A stretch of 64,000 nt of DNA, from contig NZ_JAKLOY010000002.1 of assembly GCF_023652955.1 (NCBI RefSeq), forward strand, positions 248,001 to 312,000, in the 5' to 3' direction. The notes below the pieces were generated by a model. It was not told where the DNA came from and made no database searches. It was given only the letters and a program-made list of their open reading frames with translations. Below are positions 1 through 8,804 of this stretch, piece by piece (position 1 is the stretch's first letter; each line of letters opens with the position of its first letter). The translations under genes were made by a program, and so were the position numbers. Source of the DNA: Geomonas sp. Red32 (lineage in GTDB: Bacteria; Desulfobacterota; Desulfuromonadia; Geobacterales; Geobacteraceae).

Positions 1-16
1 GATGGGGGCCGCCTGA
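1..16 (+). CDS. 3' end of an upstream gene, partial (probably the preceding pfa gene)
   Basis: A TGA at 14-16 closes a frame that is open to the left edge, leaving only the last four codons (M-G-A-A). It ends two bases before the ATG of the PfaC-type synthase, the tight spacing expected inside an operon. In PUFA synthase loci the preceding gene is usually pfaA or pfaB/pfaD, but nothing here identifies it. The call rests on spacing only. Confidence 0.3.
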
Positions 17-18
17 GC

Positions 19-3000
19 ATGAAAGAGCAGTCCCCCTCGGTTGCCATCGTCGGGATCGGCGGGATTTTCCCCGGCGCTCCCGACCTCACCACGTTCTGGG
101 AAAACATCCGTTCCGCCAAAAGTGCCGCCAGGGAAGTCCCCGAGGGTAGATGGCAGATCTCCGCCGATACCGCCTTCGATCCCGAGCCCGGCAAGCCTGA
201 CCACGTCTACTCGCGCCGCGGCTGCTTCGTCGAGGAACTGCCGCCGCTCTCTGAGCTCGACGGCCTCTTCATCGACCAGCCCCAGATCTCCCGGCTCGAC
301 CCAGCGTTCCGGCTCCTCCTGCACGCAGGGAAGCGCGCGTTTGGGAGCGCGGTCACCAAGCCGGTCGATCTCTCCCGGGTCGGCGTCATCATCGGCAACC
401 TCGCCCTCCCCAGCGAAAAATCCGCCGAAATCACCCGCGCGCTCCTCGGCCGCACCTTCGAGGAAAAGCTCATCGGCAAGGCCATCGAGACCGCCGCCAC
501 CGAGCCCCTCAACCGCTACGTTGCCGGGCTCCCGGCGGGCCTTCTGGCTGCCGCCCTCGGGCTTGGCGGCGGAGCCTTCACGCTCGACGCCGCCTGCGCC
601 TCCTCCCTCTACGCCATCAAGCTTGCCGTGGACGAGCTGACCTCCGGCCGGGCCGACGCCATGCTGACCGGCGGACTCTCCCGCCCCGATCCCCTCTTCA
701 CCCAGATGGGCTTCTCACAGCTGCGGGCGCTCTCCAAGCGCGGCATCTGCGCTCCGTTCGACGCCACCGGCGACGGTCTCGTGGTCGGCGAAGGGGCCGG
801 TATCTTCGTGCTGAAGCGGACCCAGGACGCTCTCAAGCACGGCGACAAGATCTACGGGATCATCCGCGGCGTAGGCGTTTCGAACGATGTCGGGGGAAGC
901 CTCCTGGCACCGCTTTCGGACGGGCAGCTGCGCGCCATGCGCGGCGCCTACGCGAAGGCGGGATGGGCGCCGCAGGACGTCGACCTCATCGAGTGCCACG
1001 CGACCGGCACGCCGGTCGGGGACGCCACCGAGGTCGCGAGCCTCAAGGAACTTTGGGGAGCCGCACCGGGATCGGAAAAGTGCTGCGTGATCGGCTCGGT
1101 CAAGTCCAACATCGGCCATCTCCTCACCGCCGCCGGATCGGCTGCCCTCACCAAGGTACTTTTAGCCATGGCCGAGGAAACCCTCCCCCCGACGGCCAAC
1201 TTCGCACAGGCTCCCGCCAACTTCGGGCTGGAACAGAGCCCGTTCGGCGTGCTCAAGTCTCCGGCGCCGTGGATCCGCCGCGGAGACGGGATCCCGCGCA
1301 GGGCCGGGGTCAGCGCCTTCGGGTTTGGCGGGATCAATGCACACCTGCTCGTTGAGGAGTGGGTTGGGCAGGAGGAGTTGGAGGAGGTTGACGCGGCGGT
1401 TGGGGCCCACGTCGACTCCAAGGCAAATCCCCCCTGCCCCCCCTTCGCAAAAGGGGGAACCTCTGGCCAGACGGGGGGCGATGATATCGCTATCGTCGGG
1501 CTGGATGCGCGGTTTGGGAAGTGGCAGTCGCTTGCTTCGTTCCAGGCGCATGTGCTCGGGGGAGACCAGGAGAGTAAACCGGGACGGCCGACGGATTGGT
1601 GGGGCGCGGAGAAGAGCGAATGGTTTGCTCAGGACGGGCTGTCGTCTACCCCGTTTGCGGGCTATTTCGTGGACGGCTTTTCGGTGCCGCTCAATCAGTT
1701 CCGCATTCCGCCGCGCGAGATGGAGGAGATGCTGCCGCAGCAGCTTCTGATGCTGCAATCGGCGGCGGCGGCCATCGGCGATGCGAAGCTGGATCGTTCG
1801 GAGAACCTGCGCGCCGGGGTCTTCGTCGGGATCGCTCTCGACCTCAACAGCACCAACTTCAGCTTCCGGTGGTCCATCGCGGAGAAGGCGCGGATTTGGG
1901 CCAAGGAGCTCGGCCTCGACTTGAACGACGAGCAGCTCGCCGCCTGGATCCAGGAATTGCGCGAAAAGAGCGGCCCCGCACTTACCGCCAACCGGACCAT
2001 GGGTGCCCTGGGAAGCGTGGTGGCCAGCCGCGTCGCCCGCGAATTCCGCTGCGGCGGCCCAAGCTTCACCATCTCCAGCGAGGAAAGCTCGGGAATCCAC
2101 GCCCTGCAGACTGCGGTGCGCCAGCTGCAGTTGAACGAGATCGATCGCGCCATCGTCGGAGCGGTGGACCTTGCCGGCGACCTGCGTGCTGCCTGGGGCC
2201 ATCACATGGCCCGCCCCTTCTCGAAATCGGGCCGGGCTACCCCCTTCGACCAAAGTGCCGACGGCACCGTCATCGGCGAAGGTGCCGCGGCTCTGGTTCT
2301 CAAGCGCCTTGAGGATGCCCAGGCCGCCGGAGACCGGATCTACGCCGTCATCAAAGGGGTCGGCGACGCCAACGGGGAGTTGAAGCTGCCGGGTGCGGCT
2401 GCGTACCGCCGGGCGCTCGAACGCGCCTACCGCGAGGCCGGGATCGACCCGGTCCGGGTTGGTCTCGTGGAGGCTCACGGCAGCGGCGATCCCGCCGAGG
2501 ACCGGATGGAGTGCGCCGCCCTCTCCGACTTCTTCCAGCCCGCCGGTTCCACTTCGAAATTCGCTCCCCGCCGGCTCCCGGTCACCGCCGTCAAGGGAAC
2601 CATCGGCCACTGCGGTGCCGCAAGCGGTATCGCATCCCTCGCACGAGCGGCCCTGGCACTTTACCAGGAGATCATTCCGCCCGCGCCCGCGGGGAAAGCA
2701 CCGCTGTCGAAATTCTCCGGCAACGACGCCTTCTTCCTCCCCTCAGGGCCCCGCTTCTGGCTCCGCAATCGCGCCGAGGGGCCCCGCCACGCCGGGGTCA
2801 GTGCCTTCGGCGTGGACGGCGGTTGCTGCCATGTGGTGCTTGAGGGGTATGACAGCGTTCCTGCCGAGGCGAAGGCCGCGCGCATAGCGCCGCTTGGCTC
2901 CGGAACCGACTTCCTCTTCCCTATCGCGGGATCCGGACAGGGTGAAATCGCCGAAGCGCTCCTTCAGTTGCGGGATAAGGCAACCCTCCCCTCTCCTCCC

Positions 3001-6000
3001 GATATCGCGACCCTTTCCCGCGATCTCATCAAGCGTCAGCAGGCGATGGCCAACCAGCCGTTGGCCATGTCGCTGGTGGCGCGCAGCCCCGACGAACTGA
3101 TCGGGCTCATCGATCAGGCTGAGCGGCTGTTGAGTGCGGATTCGGTCCAGAGCGAGGCGATCCTTCACCCGTCGCTACGGGATCGGCTCTTCTTCTCCCG
3201 CAACCCGCTCGGCGCCACCGGGAAAATCGGCTTCGTCTTTCCCGGCTCGGGTAATCACTTCGCCGACATGGGGAAGGATCTTTCGGCCCGCTGGCCCGAG
3301 ATCTTCCGTCGCCAGGACGCAGAGAACCAGTATCTGCGCGAGCAGTTCCAGCCGGAAGCATTCTGGAACGGAGCCCCGATCGAGGAGGTCAACGAAGATC
3401 ACCTTGCGGTCATCTTCGGCCAGGTGGCGACCGGCTGCGCGGTGAGCGACATCGTGCAGGGCTTCGGGATCAAGCCCAACGCCGTCATCACCTACAGCCT
3501 CGGCGAGAGCGCAGGCCTCATCGCCACCCGGACCTGGCAGGAACGGGACCTGATGCTCTCCCGCATGAAGAATTCCACCCTCTTTACCCACGACCTGGCC
3601 GGCGAGTGCCGCGCGGTCCGCAAGGCTTGGGGCGAGATGGAGGGGAAGGAAATCAACTGGTGCATCGGCGTGGTCGATGCCCCGGCGCGCGAGGTCCGCA
3701 GGGCGCTCAAGAAGAGCTCGCACGTCTACCTGCTGATCGTGAACACCCCGGACGAGTGCGTCATCGGCGGCGACGTGAAGTGGGTGAAGCACGTGGTGGC
3801 GATGCTCGACTGCCGGTTCTTCCCGCTGCAGGGCGTCACTACGGTCCATTGCGAGGTGGCGCGGCCGGTGGCCGAGGCCTACCGCGACCTCCATCTCTTC
3901 AATACCTATCCGCCGAGCAACGTCACCTTCTACAGCGGGGCCTACGGCGCCTCGTACCAGGTGAACCGCCGGTCTGCCGCGGAATCGATCCTGGCTCAGG
4001 CACTGGAAGGGATCGACTTCCCAAAGGTGATTGACGCGGCTTACGAAGACGGCGTCCGCATCTTCATAGAGATGGGACCCGGCGCATCCTGCACGAGGAT
4101 GATCGGAAGGATCCTCAACAAGCGGCCGCATGCCGCCAGGGCGGTCTGCTTCCCCGGCGGAGATGAGAATTCCGCGGTGGTGAAACTGCTGGCCCACCTC
4201 TTCGCCGAACGGGTGCCGATGGACCTGGAGCCGCTGATGGCGGGGTATGCGAAGGATGTCCCGATCGCAGGGGCGAAATCGCTCAAGTGCGTCACCGGCT
4301 GCGGAGGGTTTGACGTGGCCGCAGCACCCCATCCTCACCCCAACCCTCCCCTTGAAGGGGAGGGAGTTATTGCGTCCGATCTTGCCCGTTCAGGGGAGGG
4401 AGTTATTAGGACCGATGTTGCCGGTACAGGGGAGAGTGTTGTTGGGGCCGATCTAGCCGGTACAGGTGCGGGGGTTGTTGGGCCCGATCTTTCCCGCACA
4501 GGACAGGGAGTGATTGGGTCAGTTCTTCCCGGTACAGGGGAGAGAGTTGCTGGGGCCGATCTTGCCGGTGCGGAACAGGGAGTCATTGGGAATGGGGCGG
4601 CCCACCTCGAGCAAACACAGACGGTTGGATTTGCGGTACAGGAAGGGTTCGATTTCAATACCGGAGGGGCTTCCGTCATCGAGTCCGCAGTTTCACCGGC
4701 TCCGGAAGTAGAATTCGTTCCGGCAGCATTTGAGGGGGCGGGGACGCATTCCGAGACGGCTACCGGTATGAACCAAAACATTCACTTTGAGAGGCAACCC
4801 GCTATTTCTGCTGCCGATTCGTTTACCGCACCCCAGCAAACATTTGAGCATCCTGCCCCGGTGAATGCTCCGGCAACGCCGGTGCCCGGCGCAGAACAGG
4901 ATGGGGTTGATTCTCTGCTGCAGAACTTTGCCGCCGCCCAGCAGGCGACTCTTCAGGCGCACGACGCGTACCTGCGCGTGGCGGGAGAACTGACCCGCTC
5001 GATGACGGAGGCACTGGCTCTTCAACTTGCCTTGCAGGAGAAGATGCTGGCGGGCGGCGTGCCGGCCGAGCCGTATGCGGTGGACACTTTGGGCGACACG
5101 CTAGGCGCGGCCGGGGCCGTGGACGCCGATTGTATGCACGCAGCGGTCAATGCTGGAAGTGCAGCGGGCGCTGCCGTCTATCTTGCTCCGGCGGTGCAGC
5201 CGGTCCGGCCGGTTAAGCCCGCGGTATTCGACCGCGACATGTGCATGGAGTTCGCCATAGGCTCGGTCGGCCGCATGCTGGGACCGGCTTTTGCCGAGGC
5301 GGACAGCTTTCCGACCAGGGTACGGCTTCCCGATGAACCTATGATGCTGGTCGACCGGATGGTCACCCTCGAGGGTGAGCCGAAATCGATGACCAGCGGC
5401 CGCGTGGTCACCGAGCACGACGTCCTTCCGGGCGCCTGGTACCTGGACGGCGGCAGGATCCCGACCTGTATCGCGGTCGAGGCGGGCCAGGCCGACCTCT
5501 TCCTCTCCGGCTACCTCGGCATCGACTTCATTACCCGCGGGCTCGCCGTCTACCGGCTTCTCGATGCAGTGGTCACCTTCCACCGCGAGTTGCCGCGCCC
5601 GGGCGAAACCATCAGCTACGACATCAGGATCGAGCGTTTCTTCCGCCAGAACGACACTTACCTGTTCCGGTTCCACTTCGAGTCGACGGTCAACGGGGAG
5701 CCGCTCCTCTCCATGCGTAACGGCTGCGCCGGGTTCTTCTCGCAGGCAGAACTGGACGCGGGGAAAGGGATCGTCCGCGGCGCTCTTGACCTCCGCCCCA
5801 CCACCGGCAAACTCCCCGCCGACTGGCAGGACCTGGTGCCGATGGAAAAGGCATCCTATACCGGCGAACAGCTGGACTGCCTGCGCCAGGGGGATCTCGC
5901 GGGCTGTTTCGGCCAACTTTTCCAGGGGCTTAGCCTGACCCGCCCCCTCACCATCCCGGGCGGCAGGATGCGGCTTGTCCACCGCGTCATAGAGTTGGTA

Positions 6001-7602
6001 CCCAAAGGGGGCCACTATCAGCTCGGCTTCATCAGGGCCGAGGCGGATATCCGTCCCGACGATTGGTTCATCACCTGCCATTTCGTCGATGACAAGGTCA
6101 TGCCGGGCACTCTCATGTACGAGTGCTGCATGCACACACTCAGGATCTTCCTGCTGAGGATGGGGTGGATCACCGAGGGAGACGAAGCGGCGTGGCAGCC
6201 GGTTCCGGGCGTGGCCAGCCAGCTTTGCTGCCGCGGCCAGGTCCTGGAGAATACCAAGGTGGTCACCTACGAGGTCACCGTGCGCGAGTTGGGATACCGT
6301 CCGGAGCCGTACGCCATCGTGGATGCCCTCATGTACGCTGACGGCAAGCCGATCGTCGAGATCACCAACATGTCGGCTCGTCTCACGGGTACTGACCGGG
6401 ATAAGCTCACGAGGCTTTGGGCGGAAAAGCAGGGGACAGCGGCTGGCAGTGTGCCTCAGGCAGGCTTCCCCCACCCCCTCGCCCCCTCCCTCCAGGGGAG
6501 GGGGGATGTCACTCGGAAGCCGGCGGTGTACACGAAGGAGCAGATTCTCGCCTACTCGAACGGCAATCCTTCTGAGGGGTTCGGGGACAAGTACAAGGTC
6601 TTCGACCGGGAGCGGAAGATCGCCCGGCTGCCGGGTCCCCCGTTCCAGTTCATGGACAGGGTCACTGCCGTCGGTGGCGAACCGTGGAAGATGGTACCGG
6701 GAGCCATGGCCGAGGCGCAGTACGATATCCCGGTGAACGAGTGGTACTTTGGGGTGGAGCGCCAGGGAAGAATGCCGTTCTCCGTCATCCTGGAGGCCGC
6801 TCTTCAGCCGTGCGGGTGGCTGGCCGCCTACGTCGGATCGGCCCTTTCCTCGCCCACCGATATCTCCTTCAGGAACCTGGGAGGGACCGCGGTCCAGTAT
6901 CGTCCCATTACCCCGGAAAGCGGCACCCTGACGGCGACCGCCAACCTCACCAAAGTCGCCAACAGCGGCGGGATGATCATCCAGGAGTTCACCTTCTCGG
7001 TCGCCGACCGGGACGGGGTCGTCTATGACGGCGACACCATGTTCGGGTTCTTCGGGAAAGAGGCCTTGGCCAACCAGGTCGGGATCAGGGACGCCGCGAT
7101 CTACCAGCCGAATGAAGCAGAAGCGGCTGCGGCGGAGTGTCTCCCCTACCCTGCGGCCCCTCCCTTCCCGGACACCATGCTGCGGATGATCGACACGATC
7201 GAGATGTACCTCCCGAACGGCGGCCCCGCCGGGCTTGGGTACGTGAAAGGAACCAAGCAGGTTCAGCCGGAGGAGTGGTTCTTCAAGGCGCACTTCTACG
7301 AGGATCCGGTCACGCCGGGATCGCTGGGGCTGGAGTCGTTCCTGCAACTGGTCAAGTTCGCCGCCGTCCGGCGCTGGGGATGGTCGGAGGGCGATGTGCT
7401 CGCCGCGGTGGCGCTTGACCACAGGCATCGGTGGCTCTATCGCGGACAGGTGGTTCCGACGAATAAGGAAGTTACCGTCACGGCGTGGATTACCAAGATC
7501 GACGACCAGGCTAAGGTCATGACTGCCGATGGTTTCCTGTCGGTGGACGGAAGGGTCATTTACCAGATGAATGACTTTACGGTGAGAATCGAAAAGAAGT
7601 AG
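19..7602 (+). CDS. pfaC: PfaC-type polyunsaturated fatty acid synthase subunit (KS-CLF-AT-DH-DH)
   Basis: Multidomain iterative synthase of 2527 residues. Domain order: ketosynthase (about 7-450) with the full triad C193 in DAACASS, H327 in ECHATGT and H367 in SNIGHL; a second KS-like domain (about 489-950) in which the nucleophile position is Glu (E689), so a chain-length factor; an acyltransferase-like domain (about 1070-1400) with Ser1160 in YSLGES; a long low-complexity linker (about 1430-1700); and two FabA-like double-hotdog dehydratases with H2021 (CHFVDDKVMPG) and H2425 (AHFYEDPVTPG). Shewanella PfaC lacks the AT; the order here resembles the KS-CLF-AT-DH-DH proteins of myxobacteria, without their acyltransferase tail. 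No ACP or ketoreductase is present, so a PfaA partner must lie upstream. Three interdomain linkers carry intergenic-type repeats. Cytosolic; needs phosphopantetheinylated ACPs, matching the transferase at 12434-13117. Confidence 0.9.
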   Translation: MKEQSPSVAIVGIGGIFPGAPDLTTFWENIRSAKSAAREVPEGRWQISADTAFDPEPGKPDHVYSRRGCFVEELPPLSELDGLFIDQPQISRLDPAFRLLLHAGKRAFGSAVTKPVDLSRVGVIIGNLALPSEKSAEITRALLGRTFEEKLIGKAIETAATEPLNRYVAGLPAGLLAAALGLGGGAFTLDAACASSLYAIKLAVDELTSGRADAMLTGGLSRPDPLFTQMGFSQLRALSKRGICAPFDATGDGLVVGEGAGIFVLKRTQDALKHGDKIYGIIRGVGVSNDVGGSLLAPLSDGQLRAMRGAYAKAGWAPQDVDLIECHATGTPVGDATEVASLKELWGAAPGSEKCCVIGSVKSNIGHLLTAAGSAALTKVLLAMAEETLPPTANFAQAPANFGLEQSPFGVLKSPAPWIRRGDGIPRRAGVSAFGFGGINAHLLVEEWVGQEELEEVDAAVGAHVDSKANPPCPPFAKGGTSGQTGGDDIAIVGLDARFGKWQSLASFQAHVLGGDQESKPGRPTDWWGAEKSEWFAQDGLSSTPFAGYFVDGFSVPLNQFRIPPREMEEMLPQQLLMLQSAAAAIGDAKLDRSENLRAGVFVGIALDLNSTNFSFRWSIAEKARIWAKELGLDLNDEQLAAWIQELREKSGPALTANRTMGALGSVVASRVAREFRCGGPSFTISSEESSGIHALQTAVRQLQLNEIDRAIVGAVDLAGDLRAAWGHHMARPFSKSGRATPFDQSADGTVIGEGAAALVLKRLEDAQAAGDRIYAVIKGVGDANGELKLPGAAAYRRALERAYREAGIDPVRVGLVEAHGSGDPAEDRMECAALSDFFQPAGSTSKFAPRRLPVTAVKGTIGHCGAASGIASLARAALALYQEIIPPAPAGKAPLSKFSGNDAFFLPSGPRFWLRNRAEGPRHAGVSAFGVDGGCCHVVLEGYDSVPAEAKAARIAPLGSGTDFLFPIAGSGQGEIAEALLQLRDKATLPSPPDIATLSRDLIKRQQAMANQPLAMSLVARSPDELIGLIDQAERLLSADSVQSEAILHPSLRDRLFFSRNPLGATGKIGFVFPGSGNHFADMGKDLSARWPEIFRRQDAENQYLREQFQPEAFWNGAPIEEVNEDHLAVIFGQVATGCAVSDIVQGFGIKPNAVITYSLGESAGLIATRTWQERDLMLSRMKNSTLFTHDLAGECRAVRKAWGEMEGKEINWCIGVVDAPAREVRRALKKSSHVYLLIVNTPDECVIGGDVKWVKHVVAMLDCRFFPLQGVTTVHCEVARPVAEAYRDLHLFNTYPPSNVTFYSGAYGASYQVNRRSAAESILAQALEGIDFPKVIDAAYEDGVRIFIEMGPGASCTRMIGRILNKRPHAARAVCFPGGDENSAVVKLLAHLFAERVPMDLEPLMAGYAKDVPIAGAKSLKCVTGCGGFDVAAAPHPHPNPPLEGEGVIASDLARSGEGVIRTDVAGTGESVVGADLAGTGAGVVGPDLSRTGQGVIGSVLPGTGERVAGADLAGAEQGVIGNGAAHLEQTQTVGFAVQEGFDFNTGGASVIESAVSPAPEVEFVPAAFEGAGTHSETATGMNQNIHFERQPAISAADSFTAPQQTFEHPAPVNAPATPVPGAEQDGVDSLLQNFAAAQQATLQAHDAYLRVAGELTRSMTEALALQLALQEKMLAGGVPAEPYAVDTLGDTLGAAGAVDADCMHAAVNAGSAAGAAVYLAPAVQPVRPVKPAVFDRDMCMEFAIGSVGRMLGPAFAEADSFPTRVRLPDEPMMLVDRMVTLEGEPKSMTSGRVVTEHDVLPGAWYLDGGRIPTCIAVEAGQADLFLSGYLGIDFITRGLAVYRLLDAVVTFHRELPRPGETISYDIRIERFFRQNDTYLFRFHFESTVNGEPLLSMRNGCAGFFSQAELDAGKGIVRGALDLRPTTGKLPADWQDLVPMEKASYTGEQLDCLRQGDLAGCFGQLFQGLSLTRPLTIPGGRMRLVHRVIELVPKGGHYQLGFIRAEADIRPDDWFITCHFVDDKVMPGTLMYECCMHTLRIFLLRMGWITEGDEAAWQPVPGVASQLCCRGQVLENTKVVTYEVTVRELGYRPEPYAIVDALMYADGKPIVEITNMSARLTGTDRDKLTRLWAEKQGTAAGSVPQAGFPHPLAPSLQGRGDVTRKPAVYTKEQILAYSNGNPSEGFGDKYKVFDRERKIARLPGPPFQFMDRVTAVGGEPWKMVPGAMAEAQYDIPVNEWYFGVERQGRMPFSVILEAALQPCGWLAAYVGSALSSPTDISFRNLGGTAVQYRPITPESGTLTATANLTKVANSGGMIIQEFTFSVADRDGVVYDGDTMFGFFGKEALANQVGIRDAAIYQPNEAEAAAAECLPYPAAPPFPDTMLRMIDTIEMYLPNGGPAGLGYVKGTKQVQPEEWFFKAHFYEDPVTPGSLGLESFLQLVKFAAVRRWGWSEGDVLAAVALDHRHRWLYRGQVVPTNKEVTVTAWITKIDDQAKVMTADGFLSVDGRVIYQMNDFTVRIEKK
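1423..1463 (+). repeat. C-rich/G-rich palindromic repeat, family A, inside pfaC
   Basis: A run of C with CTG in it, then TTCGCAA and a run of G, translated in frame as a Pro/Gly stretch (NPPCPPFAKGG) in the KS to CLF linker. The first 20 or so bases match almost exactly the intergenic repeat at 7653-7693. Confidence 0.75.
4326..4360 (+). repeat. C-rich/G-rich palindromic repeat, family B, inside pfaC
   Basis: The pattern CCTCACCCCAACCCTCCCC-TTGA-AGGGGAGGG is translated as PHPNPPLEGEG at the end of the AT domain. The same family appears in reverse orientation between etfA and the Fe-S oxidoreductase gene (24395-24430), where it is non-coding. Confidence 0.75.
4355..4608 (+). repeat. 36-bp minisatellite in the pfaC linker, about seven units
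   Basis: Imperfect 36-bp units encode about seven 12-residue repeats close to G-V-I-G-A-D-L-A-G-T-G-E. The array starts directly at the right half of the family B repeat, and each unit keeps an AGGGGAG-like core, so it looks like an expansion of that repeat. It lies in the AT to dehydratase linker and stays in frame because the unit is a multiple of three. Confidence 0.8.
6465..6509 (+). repeat. C-rich/G-rich palindromic repeat, family B variant, inside pfaC
   Basis: CCCCCACCCCCTCGCCCCCTCCCTCCAGGGGAGGGGGG is read in frame as FPHPLAPSLQGRGD in the linker between the two dehydratase domains. It is the third repeat of this general type in the gene, again placed between folded domains. Confidence 0.7.
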
Positions 7603-7612
7603 CCATTAAGTC

Positions 7613-7693
7613 CGCCTTGTTAAAGGGGGATTTGCCTCTTAACCTTGCAAATGCAAATTCCCCCTGCCCCCCCTTTGACAAGGGGGGGACCTT
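7613..7693. repeat. Intergenic inverted pair of family A repeats between pfaC and oleA
   Basis: The right copy (7653-7693) has GCAAAT, a C-rich run with CTG, TTTGACAA and a G run. The left element (about 7613-7638) reads TTAAAGGGGGATTTGCC, the reverse complement of the same core. Together they fill most of the 158-base gap; no terminator-like T run follows, so pfaC and oleA may still be co-transcribed. Confidence 0.7.
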
Positions 7694-7760
7694 CTGCCGA
7701 CCTGCTTTTCTGGCGCAGGGGGATGGCAGTGACAACACAAATCAACCTTTAAGGTGGTGT

Positions 7761-8804
7761 ATGAAGTATTCAAAGGTATTCATAGAGTCTTTCGGTTATG
7801 AACTGGCGCCGGTGGTGGTCACGTCGGCGGAGCTGGAGGCCCGGCTAGAGCCGTTGTACAAGACGCTCCACTTTGCGCCGGGACAGCTCCAGGCTCTGAC
7901 CGGCATCCGCGAGCGCCGCTGGTGGGAGCCGGGATTCCCTCTTTCCAAGGGTGCCCTGGCCGCCGCCAGAAAGGCCCTGACCGCCGCCGGACTTTCGGGC
8001 GCAGACCTCGGCGCTCTCCTTTACACCGGCGTCTGCCGTGAACAGTTCGAACCTGCCACCGCCTGCCGCGTGGCGGCCGGCCTCGGCATCTCCGGCCAGG
8101 CCGCGGTTTACGATCTCTCCAACGCCTGCCTCGGGGTCCTCAACGGCATCCTCGAGGTCGCCAACCGCATCGAGCTCGGCCAGATCCGCGCGGGTCTGGT
8201 GGTCTCCTGCGAAAGCGCGCGCGACATCAACGACATCATGATCCAGAAGATGCTCACCGACCGCGGCATGGAAAACTTCGCCAGCTCGCTTGCCACCCTG
8301 ACCGGTGGCTCCGGCGCCGTCGCGGTGCTCCTCACCGATGGTTCCTTCTCCAATTCCGGCAGGCGCAGGCTCCGCGGCGGGGTCGCCCTCACCGCTCCCG
8401 AACACCACAATCTTTGCCTCTGGGGCATCCAGCCGGACGGCCACGGCGGCTTCATCCAGTCCATGAGCACCGACGCGGTAAGTGTCATGAATTTCGGCGT
8501 CGAGCTCGGCGTGAAGACCTGGGCACAGTTTCTTCCCGAAGTCGGCTGGAAAGACAGCGACGTCGACCGGGTGGTCTGCCACCAGGTCGGAAGCGCCCAC
8601 CAGAGCGCCATCCTGAAGACCCTCGGCATCCCGCTCCAGAAGGACTTCACCACCTACGAATTCCTCGGCAACATGGGCACCGTCTCGCTGCCCCTTACGG
8701 CCGCGCTGGCGGACGAGCGCGACGTCATCTACGAGGGGGACCGGGTGGCGATGCTCGGGATCGGAAGCGGGCTCAACTGCCTCATGCTCGGGGTGGACTG
8801 GTAA
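7761..8804 (+). CDS. oleA: OleA, acyl-CoA/ACP condensing thiolase (head-to-head)
   Basis: Non-decarboxylative Claisen condensation of two fatty acyl thioesters to a 2-alkyl-3-ketoalkanoate, the first step of long-chain olefin synthesis. The 347-residue length fits OleA. The thiolase-fold residues are all present: C123 (SNACLG), H274 (CHQVG), N304 (GNMGT), and E97 lies 26 residues before the nucleophile, the same spacing as the Glu117/Cys143 pair known in Xanthomonas OleA, which separates it from FabH. Start chosen at ATG 7761 because AAGGTGG at 7751-7757 is a good ribosome binding site; the frame is open further upstream, but there it only reads the repeat. oleB follows with no gap. The neighbouring PUFA synthase suggests polyunsaturated acyl substrates. 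Confidence 0.92.
   Translation: MKYSKVFIESFGYELAPVVVTSAELEARLEPLYKTLHFAPGQLQALTGIRERRWWEPGFPLSKGALAAARKALTAAGLSGADLGALLYTGVCREQFEPATACRVAAGLGISGQAAVYDLSNACLGVLNGILEVANRIELGQIRAGLVVSCESARDINDIMIQKMLTDRGMENFASSLATLTGGSGAVAVLLTDGSFSNSGRRRLRGGVALTAPEHHNLCLWGIQPDGHGGFIQSMSTDAVSVMNFGVELGVKTWAQFLPEVGWKDSDVDRVVCHQVGSAHQSAILKTLGIPLQKDFTTYEFLGNMGTVSLPLTAALADERDVIYEGDRVAMLGIGSGLNCLMLGVDW

Noticed and set aside
4326-4608. Collagen-like or surface-repeat domain in pfaC
   Set aside because: The sequence is explained by a palindromic repeat plus a 36-bp tandem expansion in a linker, and there is no Gly-x-y periodicity.
5101-7428. 775-codon open frame on the minus strand opposite pfaC
   Set aside because: It is antisense to well-supported dehydratase domains, has no recognisable domain and reflects the lack of stops in GC-rich antisense frames.
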